Shown: positions 9,510-18,945 of the stretch, in pieces
How the letters are laid out: each line of letters opens with the position of its first letter
Position numbering within the stretch: the first letter of the stretch is position 1
From: an uncultured Clostridia bacterium
Lineage (GTDB): Bacteria > Bacillota > Clostridia > TANB77 > CAG-508
DNA length: 41,027 nt
Assembly: GCA_944387525.1 (NCBI GenBank)
Contig: CALXFF010000015.1
Span: 1-41,027, forward strand
Direction: 5' to 3'
Made by a program: the position numbers and the translations under genes
Notes under the pieces: generated by a model
Told to the model about the DNA's origin: nothing
The model's database searches: none
Seen by the model: the letters and a program-made list of their open reading frames with translations, nothing else

Positions 9510-9809
9510 CTATTTCTTTCCTTTTATTTTTTCTCTTAATTTCCACCATCTAGAATTTTTTATTGCTTCATTTTCTGCTTTATATTTTTCTAATTTTTTA
9601 ACTGCTTCTCCAAATTCTTTTTTATAGTATTGTAGTTCTTCTTCCTTTTCTTTTTCTAACTTCTCTCTATCTTCTTTGCTTTTCTCTTTTAATTTCTTAT
9701 ATTCTTCTTCTTTTTTCTGCAACACATATTGATATTCCGCCAATATTCCTTGATTTGCCAATTCTAAATTATAAATTTTTTTATTTAATTCTTTTAACTC
9801 TTTATCCAT
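9510..9809 (-). CDS. Small coiled-coil protein of the glycan locus
   Basis: A 99-residue, highly charged protein (mostly K and E) predicted as one long coiled coil from residue 1 to about 80. It ends in NSRWWKLREKIKGKK, a tail I recognise from the ends of polysaccharide glycosyltransferases and related proteins. Its ATG lies inside the end of the preceding GT4 gene (8-nt overlap), so it is translationally coupled. No enzymatic motif. It may scaffold or size-regulate the glycosyltransferase complex; this is inference. Confidence 0.7.
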   Translation of the reverse strand: MDKELKELNKKIYNLELANQGILAEYQYVLQKKEEEYKKLKEKSKEDREKLEKEKEEELQYYKKEFGEAVKKLEKYKAENEAIKNSRWWKLREKIKGKK

Positions 9810-10848
9810 TATTCATCTCATTCCTTTTTTTATTTAAATTATAATCAAAAAATTCTTTAAATTGCATAGCAACGACATCATATGTGCATTTTTTTGACTC
9901 CTCTAAATTTTCTTCTGATAATTCTTTAAACATTTCTTTATTATTAAATAAATACTTTATTTTTTCTTTTAAATTATCTTTACTTCTTTCAAACATAAAC
10001 TCTTTTTGTTTTGGTCCTAGCACATCTTCAACAATTCCAACATTAGTTGAAATTATTGGCACTCCACTACACATTGACTCAAGTATTGGATTTGGCCCTC
10101 CTTCTGTTTTTGAAGCACAAACATATATATCTATACTGTTATAGAATTCTTTCATTTCATCAATAGGAATAAGTCTATCTTTTTTATCAGCTAACTTTAA
10201 TTCTACATTATATCCTTCTTCTTTTAACTCTTTTATTGCTGGTTTGATTATTGTATAAACACCTTTTGAATCTTCAAGTTTTTCCCAATCTCCCCATTTA
10301 CTATTTCCAGCCCAACCTATTGTTATTTGCCTATCTTGTAAATTTTCTACATTAAATCTCTCCAAATTTTCTGGTATAAAAAATTTATCATTAACGCCAT
10401 TAATTATGAACCTTTGTGGTTTTTTACATCCTAAATTACTATATATATCAAATAATTTACTTGATAATGTATAATATCCATCTAATAAATTTAAAACTTT
10501 TTTTGTTTTTTCAATGTTTTTTTCATCAAGTAAAGCATGGTCAGGTATGCAGGTTGTTTTTACTATTTTAGTGAATTTTTCTTTTATAAATTCATCTACA
10601 TCAAGATTGTTTCTTTTAAATACTACATTTTCATTATCCAACGAAAATAATAATCCTCTCCAGAAGAAATGAACTAAATCACAATCTTGTACTAATAATA
10701 TAGTTTGTAAAACATTTTCTTGAAGAGCTGTTGTTGCCGGTATAATTTTAAAATCATAATAATCCTTTAATTTTTCTGATAACACAACAGCTTTATTGTA
10801 AAAAGCCCAATTATCTGTATCTGTTATGAACGCAATTTTTGGTTTCAT
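9802..10848 (-). CDS. Family 4-like glycosyltransferase
   Basis: A GT-B glycosyltransferase of 348 residues. The C-terminal nucleotide-sugar half is clear: IGWAGNSKWGDWEKL, DIYVCASKTEGGPNPILESM (acidic pair of the EX7E motif) and VPIISTNVGIVEDVL. The N-terminal half begins KIAFITDTDNWAFYNKA. The start at 10848 is chosen because GGGAGGG lies 6 nt upstream. The frame continues upstream to a TTG at 10863 only by running through that ribosome site. Overlaps the downstream coiled-coil gene by 8 nt. Confidence 0.88.
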   Translation of the reverse strand: MKPKIAFITDTDNWAFYNKAVVLSEKLKDYYDFKIIPATTALQENVLQTILLVQDCDLVHFFWRGLLFSLDNENVVFKRNNLDVDEFIKEKFTKIVKTTCIPDHALLDEKNIEKTKKVLNLLDGYYTLSSKLFDIYSNLGCKKPQRFIINGVNDKFFIPENLERFNVENLQDRQITIGWAGNSKWGDWEKLEDSKGVYTIIKPAIKELKEEGYNVELKLADKKDRLIPIDEMKEFYNSIDIYVCASKTEGGPNPILESMCSGVPIISTNVGIVEDVLGPKQKEFMFERSKDNLKEKIKYLFNNKEMFKELSEENLEESKKCTYDVVAMQFKEFFDYNLNKKRNEMNNG

Positions 10849-10878
10849 ATTAAACCCTCCCAAACATTTAAAATGATA

Positions 10879-12450
10879 TTATTTCTTTTCTTCATGATAT
10901 TCTTTATCAGTATTTACATTCCATATATTAGTTCTATCTTTTATACCTTCTCTAATATCTTTTGCAGCTTCAATAGCTGTAACCATAGAATGGTCCATGT
11001 TATTATAACGATGTTGTCCATTTCTTCCTATACAATATAAATTATCAATTTGATTTATATAATCAATTAACTTATCAATATCTTTATATGAATCAAAATA
11101 TGCTGGATATGCTTTTTTAATTCTTTCACGATGAGAATCTTCAACTTGGTCTTTACTAATTATATTCATTGATACTAATTCATCAATTGCAAAATCAATA
11201 AATTCCTTATCAGACATATTCCAATATTTATCACCTTCATCACAAGTATATTCTAGCCCTATCCATACTTTATGTTCTGCATCTTTAACTAAATATGGAG
11301 ACCAGTTATTAAATATTTGTATACGACACATTTTTACTTGTGGTTCTTGTACATAAATCCAACAATCTGGAACAATATTTCCTAATGTTTTTATATCTGT
11401 TTTATTTTCTAGATTTAGTTTGTCTACTAATAATCCAACAGTTATAAAGTCACGGAAAGGTAAATTCTTAGCAATATCTTTGATATTATCAGGTACATCA
11501 ATTCCTGAAAATCCTGCAACTAAATCATTCATTGGCATTGTTGAAACAAATATATCTCCTTCAATCGTTTCAACCTTTCCATCTACTTCACATTCTACTG
11601 ATACTATTTTTCCATCTTTAAAATTTAATTTCTTTACACAGTATCCTTTTTTAATTTCAGCACCTTGTTCAGAAACTTTATTTGCTAATGTTTCCCACAA
11701 ATGTCCTGGTCCGTATTTAGGATACCAGAATTCTTCTATTAAAGATGTTTCTGTATTTTCTTTGTTTTTACTTCCAAATGCTTTATGGAACATATCTTTT
11801 ATAACTGCTGTAATTGATATTCCTTTTACACGTTGTGCCCCCCAATCAGCAGATATTTCACTTGGATGCCTTCCCCATAATTTTTCAGTATATTTTTCGA
11901 AAAACATACTATATAAAACTTTTCCAAAACGATTTATATAAAAATTTTCTAATGATGTCTCTGGTTTTTTTACAAATATTGATTTTAAATAACTAAATCC
12001 TGCTTTTACTGTTCTTCCAAATCCCATATTCTTAAAAGTTTCTGGCTTCATACTGATTGGATAATCAAAAAATTTCTTTAAATAATAAATTCTTGAAACT
12101 CTATGTCTAATAAGCATAACATTATCTTCTTTTTCTGGGTCTGGTCCACCTTCTACTAATGGTTTTTCTCTTCCTAATTTTTCGTCATCAAATGAATTTT
12201 TACCTTGAACTGGCATCAACTCACTCCAAAAATTCATTACTCTATCATCTTTAGAGAAAAATCTATGTCCTCCAATATCCATACGATTTCCATTATATTT
12301 TACAGTTTTAGATATTCCACCAATATCTTGTGATTCCTCTAAAATCTTAACATTGTATTTTTCATTTCCTTTTTCTTTTAATAGCTCATATGCCATTGTA
12401 AGTCCTGCAGGACCTGCTCCTATTATAATTACATTTTTCTTTTTTTCCAT
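10879..12450 (-). CDS. FAD/NAD(P)-dependent oxidoreductase, UDP-galactopyranose mutase-like
   Basis: A 523-residue flavoprotein. [18 protein letters not shown] (7-24) is the Rossmann dinucleotide site, followed by the second FAD-contact segment MDIGGHRFF. The C-terminal [18 protein letters not shown] closes the FAD site, as in amine-oxidase/UGM/protoporphyrinogen-oxidase-like enzymes. Proteins of this type are common in polysaccharide loci and are annotated broadly as UGM-like; the true substrate is not shown by sequence. It may rearrange or oxidise a nucleotide sugar used by the neighbouring transferases. AAGGAAG precedes the ATG. 30 nt separate it from the GT4 gene. Confidence 0.82.
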   Translation of the reverse strand: MEKKKNVIIIGAGPAGLTMAYELLKEKGNEKYNVKILEESQDIGGISKTVKYNGNRMDIGGHRFFSKDDRVMNFWSELMPVQGKNSFDDEKLGREKPLVEGGPDPEKEDNVMLIRHRVSRIYYLKKFFDYPISMKPETFKNMGFGRTVKAGFSYLKSIFVKKPETSLENFYINRFGKVLYSMFFEKYTEKLWGRHPSEISADWGAQRVKGISITAVIKDMFHKAFGSKNKENTETSLIEEFWYPKYGPGHLWETLANKVSEQGAEIKKGYCVKKLNFKDGKIVSVECEVDGKVETIEGDIFVSTMPMNDLVAGFSGIDVPDNIKDIAKNLPFRDFITVGLLVDKLNLENKTDIKTLGNIVPDCWIYVQEPQVKMCRIQIFNNWSPYLVKDAEHKVWIGLEYTCDEGDKYWNMSDKEFIDFAIDELVSMNIISKDQVEDSHRERIKKAYPAYFDSYKDIDKLIDYINQIDNLYCIGRNGQHRYNNMDHSMVTAIEAAKDIREGIKDRTNIWNVNTDKEYHEEKK

Positions 12451-12473
12451 TATTTCTTCCTTTCTTTTTATAA

Positions 12474-13836
12474 CTATTTTTTACTATCTTTTACTAGTAC
12501 TCTAATTAAATATATTATATTTAATAATACTAGACCTACTGATGGTAAAAACAATCTTTGTTGTTCAAATGGTGCTCCTACAATGACTGTAAAAATATTT
12601 CCCAAAATTGCTGATGTTAAAAATGCCATAATCCAGTCAATTTTTTTATCTTTTATTAGTTTATATAACAAATATATGATGGATGCTATTATTAATATAT
12701 AAACCATTGCAAAATTTATTGGTAATGTGATACTTCCAATATAATTAAAACTTTTTGAATAATTTTGTGGGTCTTCTTCAAAATATCTATTTTCTACATA
12801 TGTTGTTCCAATATTCAAACTTCCAGTATATATTGTTTTATTTATTAAATATTTTAAATAATCCGAATTTGTTGTCATAGCTGATTTACTAAATTTTTTT
12901 ATTTCGTCTACTGAGAATTCTTCTCTAATAACACCAGTTGTTTTCCATAATATTTCTTCGTCTTCTCTATTTCCTTTTATTTCATTTATTCTTTTTAACA
13001 TTTCGTCATTATTATCTACATTTCTATATGTTCCACTATCAAGAACAGATATAAAATTATTAATATATGAAATTGCTGTTATAGAAAATTCACCATGTTG
13101 TTTCTTTACTAATCCACAATATCCTAGAATTAGTAATGTTACCACTATAAAAGTGCTTATTCCAATTATTGAGTATTTGCATTTCTCTTTATATATGAAA
13201 ATTTTTAAAATCCAAAACAATAAGTAAATAGCCAACAAATATATATATGCTGGTCTTGTCATAATCATCACAAGTAGCATTACACCGTATCGCTACTGCT
13301 AAAAATGAGTTTGGTTTTTTTAAATATTTTAAAGTTAAAAAAGTTAATAATATTATTTCAAATAAAGATATAGATTCTGTTAAAATTGTAACATTCCATA
13401 AAATTATGTACGGACATATAGCAAAAATTAATGTAACTATTGATTTTATTATTTTACTATTTGTTATATTTTGCACACAATAATAAAATAGAATAACTGT
13501 AAATATAAATAATATTTTTTGCACTAATACAATATTGTTTAATATTTTTTCTTCTCCACCCAATTTTTGAATTAACTTTATGAAATACGGATATACAGGA
13601 GTCCTTGATAAATTCACTTCTCCTTTAAAAATATTTTTTTCATCGTACCCTTCTATATATGTATTACTGTCTCCTGTAGCAACATATTCTGGCACATTAC
13701 TATATATTTTTATTTGAAAAAATATAGATATTAAAAGAATATATATTAAAGGTTGCTTTAAAAAATCAATAATTTTCACTTTAATTTTTTCTTTTTTACT
13801 TTCCTTTTCGCTATTAACTAAACTATTTTCTTTCAT
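12474..13836 (-). pseudogene. GT-C-like polytopic membrane glycosyltransferase, broken by a single-base insertion
   Basis: Two overlapping frames (13836 to 13189, and 13280 to 12474) encode one membrane protein. Removing one base (G at 13287 on the plus strand) joins them as ...SFLAVAIGVMLLVMIMTRPAY... and gives 453 residues. Visible features are an early acidic GDSNTYIEGYD loop, SRTPVYPYFIKL, ILTESISLFE, MTRPAYIYL and several hydrophobic helices, fitting GT-C (PMT/ArnT-like) enzymes that use lipid-linked sugars. A putative extracytoplasmic loop lies before the last helices. As written, the gene gives only a 215-residue truncated product. Whether this is real inactivation or a sequence error is undecided. 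Confidence 0.78.
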
Positions 13837-13855
13837 TTGCCTTGTTCCTTTTCAT

Positions 13856-15001
13856 TTATAATTTGACAAATTCATTTACCCAATTTTTACACTTTTTATT
13901 AAAATCCTTTTTCCATTCTTTATATAATTTCATAATTTCATCTTTATGCTCTATACAATTGATAATTCTATCTTTCAAATATTCTGGATCATCTTCCTTT
14001 GTTAAAATAACATATTCGCCAAGCTTTGTTCCAACAAAAAAGTCATTATTATTTCCAAGTAAACATGGTACCCCCATTTCAAAGCTTTCTAACGGAAACA
14101 TTGGTCCATTTTCAGTAAATGTTGGATATATATTTACTTCATTTTGTTGAATTCTTTTTAGTAATTCTTCTGTTGGAATATAATCATTTATACTTGTAGT
14201 TTTCAATTGCAATATTTCTGTGAATTTTTTAGCACTTTCATTTATTGGCACTACATCTGCAATTGCATTTGGTACTAATTTTATCGCACTTAATGATGTA
14301 TATATATTTTTCAATTCTCTTGTATCTGCATTATATATCCCAATTTTCTTTTTATCACTTGGTACTTTTTTTACTCTTTCAATATTTTCTAGATGTACAT
14401 TGTTTTGTAAATAGTAGCTTTTAAATCCTACTTTTTTATAGAATTCATACATTATACTTCTAACAAATCCAAAACTATCAATTTTATTTTCTTTATATAA
14501 GTTCATTACTTCCTTATTTAAATTCCAAGTAAAATCTGAAAAATATTCATAACAGTTTCCATGCCATATTACTTTAATAATTATATTTTCATTTTTCTCT
14601 TTTATTTTCTTAATCGTTTCTGTCCAACCATCACAAATCTGGCTAAATATAACGGATTTTATATTATTTTCTATAATTGCTTTCACTAATTTATCAATGT
14701 CTTTTTTATTATATACATGTTCTAAAGGCACGATATTTTCAAATAATCCTTTTGTTGAGTTAGCAACTCCAAGCCATGTTGGATTATAAAACACTATATA
14801 ATCTTTATCTTTATACTGCTTAATCTTTTCAATTGCTTTTTCTACTTGTTCAGAATAATGCTTTTGTTCTTCTTCTATTTTTTTGTTATTAGTTATTTTA
14901 TATTTAATTGTACTTAATACATGATATATTTTTCTAATAACTCTGTATAGAAAACTATCTTTTTTTATAAATCTTTTTACTAGATTTTTTAACTTCTGCA
15001 T
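13856..15001 (-). CDS. GT-B-like glycosyltransferase, paralogue 2
   Basis: A 381-residue protein with a basic N-terminal helix, then a GT-B-like body. NIYPTFTENGPMFPLESFEM and GVPCLLGNNNDFF resemble the donor-binding half of GT4-type enzymes. The C-terminus EIMKLYKEWKKDFNK is shared with the adjacent upstream gene, so the two are tandem paralogues. ATG at 15016 overlaps the preceding stop (ATGA) but contains the AGGAGG site, which is placed correctly for ATG at 15001; the latter is chosen. Part of the minus-strand glycan operon. Substrate unknown. Confidence 0.72.
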   Translation of the reverse strand: MQKLKNLVKRFIKKDSFLYRVIRKIYHVLSTIKYKITNNKKIEEEQKHYSEQVEKAIEKIKQYKDKDYIVFYNPTWLGVANSTKGLFENIVPLEHVYNKKDIDKLVKAIIENNIKSVIFSQICDGWTETIKKIKEKNENIIIKVIWHGNCYEYFSDFTWNLNKEVMNLYKENKIDSFGFVRSIMYEFYKKVGFKSYYLQNNVHLENIERVKKVPSDKKKIGIYNADTRELKNIYTSLSAIKLVPNAIADVVPINESAKKFTEILQLKTTSINDYIPTEELLKRIQQNEVNIYPTFTENGPMFPLESFEMGVPCLLGNNNDFFVGTKLGEYVILTKEDDPEYLKDRIINCIEHKDEIMKLYKEWKKDFNKKCKNWVNEFVKL

Positions 15002-15012
15002 GAGACTCCTCC

Positions 15013-15993
15013 TCATTTTTGTATAAATTGCTCTAAACTTTGTTTTGCTATCTTGTTATATTCTTTTTTCCAATTTCTATATAATTCCATTATTTGTTCC
15101 TTATTATCTACACAATCCTTTACCATTTTTGAATTAATAATGCTATTATCTTCTGCAAGCGTAACAAGATATCGTTTTAATTCTTTATCTTCCTCTTTTT
15201 CAAAGAAATCTGCTGTATTACCAATAATACAAGGTATTCCTTGTTCCATACTAATCCAAAATACAGTATGAAAATATTCAGTAAATGATGTTGCTATATT
15301 AATATCATTTTTAACTACTTTTTCTTGTACATTTTTTGCATCAATTGTTTCTATCTTATCAGATGTAGCTTTTATGTCCATAGTATTCACAAAATCTGTC
15401 ATTCTTTCATCTATTTCATTATAATTTAAATTTGAATTTTCTATATATTTAGGAATACACAATTGATTAAAAATATTTTTATCCCAAGTATAATTTAAAG
15501 GATATATGCCTATATCTATCACACCATTAGATACTTTTATTTTTAATTTTTTATCATCTTCCAAAATATAATTTTCTCTTAAAAATGAACACTTATATCC
15601 TAAAGTTTTATATACTTCATATTGTCCTTTTCTTAAAAAAGCTATATCATCTATTACATTATCTTTTGATAACTTCAGTAAATTGAAGAAATTTTGCCTT
15701 TCATAATCATAATACAATAGACTATCTAAAGTATTACAAATCACTTTAATTTTTAACTCAGGATACTTTTGCTTTACATCTCTTATTAACTTGTCCCATC
15801 CAATTTCTAAGCCTGAAAATATAATTTGTTTTATACCTTTTTCCACTAGTTCATTAATTGTTTTCATATTTTTATTATAATCAAAGTCTGTCCAACCCAA
15901 GTTTATTTGCTGATTATTTGAAAACATATTTTTAATACAAATATTATCTTCTGGTTTTTTATCCCCATATAATAAGACATATTCTTCTTGCAT
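15013..15993 (-). CDS. GT-B-like glycosyltransferase, paralogue 1
   Basis: A 326-residue protein similar in layout to its downstream neighbour: IIFSGLEIGWDKLIRDVK aligns with VIFSQICDGWTETIKKIK, NIATSFTEYFHTVFWISMEQ with the FTENGPMFPLESFEM segment, GIPCIIGNTADFF with GVPCLLGNNNDFF, and QIMELYRNWKKEYNK with its C-terminus. The usual GT4 Glu pair is less clear (FTEYFHTVFWISMEQG), so it may have altered activity. AAGGAATG precedes the ATG. Role inferred from neighbours. Confidence 0.68.
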   Translation of the reverse strand: MQEEYVLLYGDKKPEDNICIKNMFSNNQQINLGWTDFDYNKNMKTINELVEKGIKQIIFSGLEIGWDKLIRDVKQKYPELKIKVICNTLDSLLYYDYERQNFFNLLKLSKDNVIDDIAFLRKGQYEVYKTLGYKCSFLRENYILEDDKKLKIKVSNGVIDIGIYPLNYTWDKNIFNQLCIPKYIENSNLNYNEIDERMTDFVNTMDIKATSDKIETIDAKNVQEKVVKNDINIATSFTEYFHTVFWISMEQGIPCIIGNTADFFEKEEDKELKRYLVTLAEDNSIINSKMVKDCVDNKEQIMELYRNWKKEYNKIAKQSLEQFIQK

Positions 15994-16011
15994 TTAGCAT
16001 ACATTCCTTTC

Positions 16012-17934
16012 CTATTCTTTTCCAAGCACTTTTCTTGCTAATGATTTAGCTCCTGTTAATGCATTCATGTATTCTATATCATTATGGATTATAAATGCTT
16101 CTTTCCACATTTCTTTTCTTAACAAATCTCTACATTTAAATATATTTAATTTTTGCATTGTTGATAATTTATCGTCTTTTTCTACATATGTAGCTGTTCC
16201 AAATGTATCATTAAATACCATACTATAATATGCTTCTACCAATTCTTTGCTTGGATTTGTTTTTGTTTTTCTAATTAAATCATACACATATCCTTTTGTC
16301 TCAAACGCTTCATAAGGATGATATTTCATATATTCATTAATTATCTTTGCAGCTTCAAACATTCCATCTTGTAATGGTTTTATATATTCTTTTACTATGT
16401 CTGTTTCTTCTGTTTTTGCTTTTCTTATAGCTTCTCCCTGTTTGTATTCTACAACACTACCTGTTCCTGGATTATAAATCCATTCTAGTAATGTTATCAT
16501 ACAAGCTACCTCATTATTTCTTATATTTTTATCATCTATATAACTTAATTTATATGTGTTTTTTGGTTGTAAATTGTAGTAATCATATAATGTTAAATAA
16601 TATCCACCTATTTTCTTATTTGTAAATATATGTGCTAAGTTATCTTGAATAGTTCCTCTCCATCCAATATCTACCATAAACATAGGCTCTTCATTATTTG
16701 TTATACCTTTTTTATTTTCAAAATATTCTAATAATTCACTTCTTTTTCTGTCTAATTCTACTTGAATTTTATCTGTAAATTCTTTATCAGCACATAAATT
16801 TTGTACCCTTAAATCAAACCATGGGTCAATTATATTTTCTTCTGGAACTAAATCATATTTGCCTAAATATTGTTTATATGGCTCAATATCTATTGCTAAA
16901 GTTTTAAACAAAGCCTTCATACTTTGCACTCTATATTGTGACCATAGACGTAACAATTCTACAATAGAAAACTCTTTTAATGATGCTGAAAATGTTGCCA
17001 TTCTACTTACTTCTATGATGTCACTATCTGGTAACTTAACTCCAAATGGATTGTTTTCTTTTATTAATTCATGTATTTTTATAAAAGTTTCTCCTTCTCT
17101 TGTTGCATAATACACTTTATCAATACCATTCTTTATTGCATATTCTACTATACTATATCCATAGAAATATAGTAATGGTGCTAAATCAACTCCACTATTA
17201 AATAATTTATCATATTTAGTCTTTTCTTCTTTTTTTACACATGATAAATCAAAGTTGAATTTTCTTCCTTTTTCAGGCACAAAATCAAACTCTGTTTTTG
17301 TAGTTTTTATTGTTTCTATTCCTAAACTATTTGCCATTTCAATATCTGAATATTGATTATCTCCAACATGTATATGTTCTTCTGGTTTTATACCTAGCTC
17401 TTCTTCAGCTTTTTTATATAAATTTCCGCTTCTTTTATTTAAAAGATAATCTGCTGAACTATATATTTTTTCTATTTTTACAGGTATTTGCAAATAATCT
17501 AATAATTCCTTTAAACTCTCTGCTCCCATATAAAAATCAGAAATACAATACATTTTTAAATCTTTATATTTCTCAAAAATAGGCACAATTTCAGGATTTA
17601 TAAAAATAACTCTTTTTTCTTGTTCTATTTCTTCTTTTAATAATTCTTCTGAAATATCTGACATTTCTTCTTTAAAAATCTCTTTTTGTAAAATTTTGAA
17701 AACATCTAAAATTCTACATTCATCATCATGTCCATTATCTTTATTTCTTTTACATTCTTCTGCTTCTATTTCATCTCTTTTTTTCAATATTTCATAGATG
17801 TTGTTATATTTGTCTTTTAATTTTTTCTCATATTTTAAGACTATGTATCTTGCTGTTGCTAATTTCACCTCTTCTGGGTGACATTTTCTTTTTATTATTG
17901 TATCCCAGATATCAAAACTAATTATTTTTGCCAT
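16012..17934 (-). CDS. HAD-superfamily hydrolase of a polysaccharide locus (COG5610-like)
   Basis: A two-part protein of 640 residues. The N-terminal 230 residues form a HAD phosphohydrolase/phosphotransferase: SFDIWDT (D8 nucleophile, Trp in place of the second motif Asp), YCISDFYMGAESL (motif II Ser) and HVGDNQYSDIEMANSLG (motif IV Asp pair). The C-terminal 400 residues (KVYYATREGE, MFMVDIGWRGTIQDNL) match proteins seen with this HAD domain in glycan clusters but have no function I can name. First gene of the operon. AAAGGATG lies upstream of the ATG. I see no convincing promoter between it and 18066. Confidence 0.8.
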   Translation of the reverse strand: MAKIISFDIWDTIIKRKCHPEEVKLATARYIVLKYEKKLKDKYNNIYEILKKRDEIEAEECKRNKDNGHDDECRILDVFKILQKEIFKEEMSDISEELLKEEIEQEKRVIFINPEIVPIFEKYKDLKMYCISDFYMGAESLKELLDYLQIPVKIEKIYSSADYLLNKRSGNLYKKAEEELGIKPEEHIHVGDNQYSDIEMANSLGIETIKTTKTEFDFVPEKGRKFNFDLSCVKKEEKTKYDKLFNSGVDLAPLLYFYGYSIVEYAIKNGIDKVYYATREGETFIKIHELIKENNPFGVKLPDSDIIEVSRMATFSASLKEFSIVELLRLWSQYRVQSMKALFKTLAIDIEPYKQYLGKYDLVPEENIIDPWFDLRVQNLCADKEFTDKIQVELDRKRSELLEYFENKKGITNNEEPMFMVDIGWRGTIQDNLAHIFTNKKIGGYYLTLYDYYNLQPKNTYKLSYIDDKNIRNNEVACMITLLEWIYNPGTGSVVEYKQGEAIRKAKTEETDIVKEYIKPLQDGMFEAAKIINEYMKYHPYEAFETKGYVYDLIRKTKTNPSKELVEAYYSMVFNDTFGTATYVEKDDKLSTMQKLNIFKCRDLLRKEMWKEAFIIHNDIEYMNALTGAKSLARKVLGKE

Positions 17935-18065
17935 TTTGTTTACATCCTTTCTTTTTATCCCCTATTTTGTTTTCTTATACTAAATTTTTCTTCATTTTCA
18001 GGTTTGATTTTATCATTTATTTCTTATATTATCAAGGTTTATATGAAAATTTTATTATATACAAT

Positions 18066-18128
18066 AAAAAAGGAGTATATCATAGAAACTATTGAATAAA
18101 TAGCCTCCACTGTTATATACTCCTTTTT
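18066..18128 (-). terminator. Rho-independent terminator after the membrane-anchored protein gene
   Basis: A perfect 14-bp stem (18067-18080 with 18115-18128) has a 34-nt loop that contains a small CTATT/AATAG stem. On the minus strand it runs into TTTTTT. It lies just past the stop at 18140 and separates this transcript from the polysaccharide operon. Confidence 0.75.
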
Positions 18129-18139
18129 ACACTTATTTT

Positions 18140-18913
18140 TTAAATTACCTGCATCATTGTATCAATGATTTCTTGATTAGTTAATTTATTCATCTGATTA
18201 CTATTTAAAAATATAATAGATTTGTTTGCTTCTTCATAATCAACATACTCATAAACTTGATATGGATCCATAGCCTCAAATTCATTTTTTAAAATATCAC
18301 CTGTCACAACATCAACAATATAATCAATCCCTGTCATATCAACAATAACTAATAAACTTTGTTGTTCTATTTCATTTATTTTTTGAGCATATTTACTATT
18401 AGCTCCAGATTTTATTTTTAGATAACCATTTTCATCAATTTCAAACGAATTCTCTACACTATTAATACAATTCAAGAATGTTTCTCTACTTGCTGGACTT
18501 ACCCAAATTCCAGTTCCTGTCGGTTCACCATCCACTTTTGTATTCTTAATCTCTGCATATGTTGGCATTCTTTGTTCTATACTACCTATTAATCCAGTTC
18601 TATATGCAATACTTGGTTTTATTGATAATTCATTATTACTTTCAGTATACAAACTATTATCACCTGTAAAACCATACTGTGCTTTTACACTATTAATTCT
18701 TTCATTTTCTTCCTCTGAATTAGTATTTTCTACCTCATCTTGTTCTCCTATATTTTCTTGCTCTTCAACAGCATTATCTTGAGTTGTCACCTGATTATTA
18801 TCAGTTTCTGAATCATTATCTTTATTTCTTGTATTTATATAGAAAATAATTGCTATTACTACTATAACTAGTAATATAATAATTGGTATCACAATTTTTT
18901 TATTAAATTTCAT
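18140..18913 (-). CDS. Membrane-anchored extracytoplasmic protein of unknown function
   Basis: A 257-residue protein with one N-terminal transmembrane helix (about 6-27), then a low-complexity Glu/Asn/Asp/Gln linker (about 30-75) and a globular domain (about 80-257). The single-helix topology places the domain outside the cell, tethered near the wall. I recognise no family. It follows the M14 peptidase gene by 32 nt and shares its terminator, so the two are probably co-expressed and it may act with the peptidase. A GAGG site lies upstream of the ATG. Confidence 0.75.
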   Translation of the reverse strand: MKFNKKIVIPIIILLVIVVIAIIFYINTRNKDNDSETDNNQVTTQDNAVEEQENIGEQDEVENTNSEEENERINSVKAQYGFTGDNSLYTESNNELSIKPSIAYRTGLIGSIEQRMPTYAEIKNTKVDGEPTGTGIWVSPASRETFLNCINSVENSFEIDENGYLKIKSGANSKYAQKINEIEQQSLLVIVDMTGIDYIVDVVTGDILKNEFEAMDPYQVYEYVDYEEANKSIIFLNSNQMNKLTNQEIIDTMMQVI

Positions 18914-18945
18914 CTAACCATTCCTCTTTCATTTATTAATAGTAA

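Noticed and set aside
10849-10863. TTG start five codons upstream for the GT4 gene
   Set aside because: It requires translating through the GGGAGGG ribosome site of the ATG at 10848.
15002-15016. ATG at 15016 as the start of the GT-B-like paralogue 2 (ATGA overlap)
   Set aside because: The AGGAGG ribosome site lies within the first codons and is spaced correctly for ATG at 15001.
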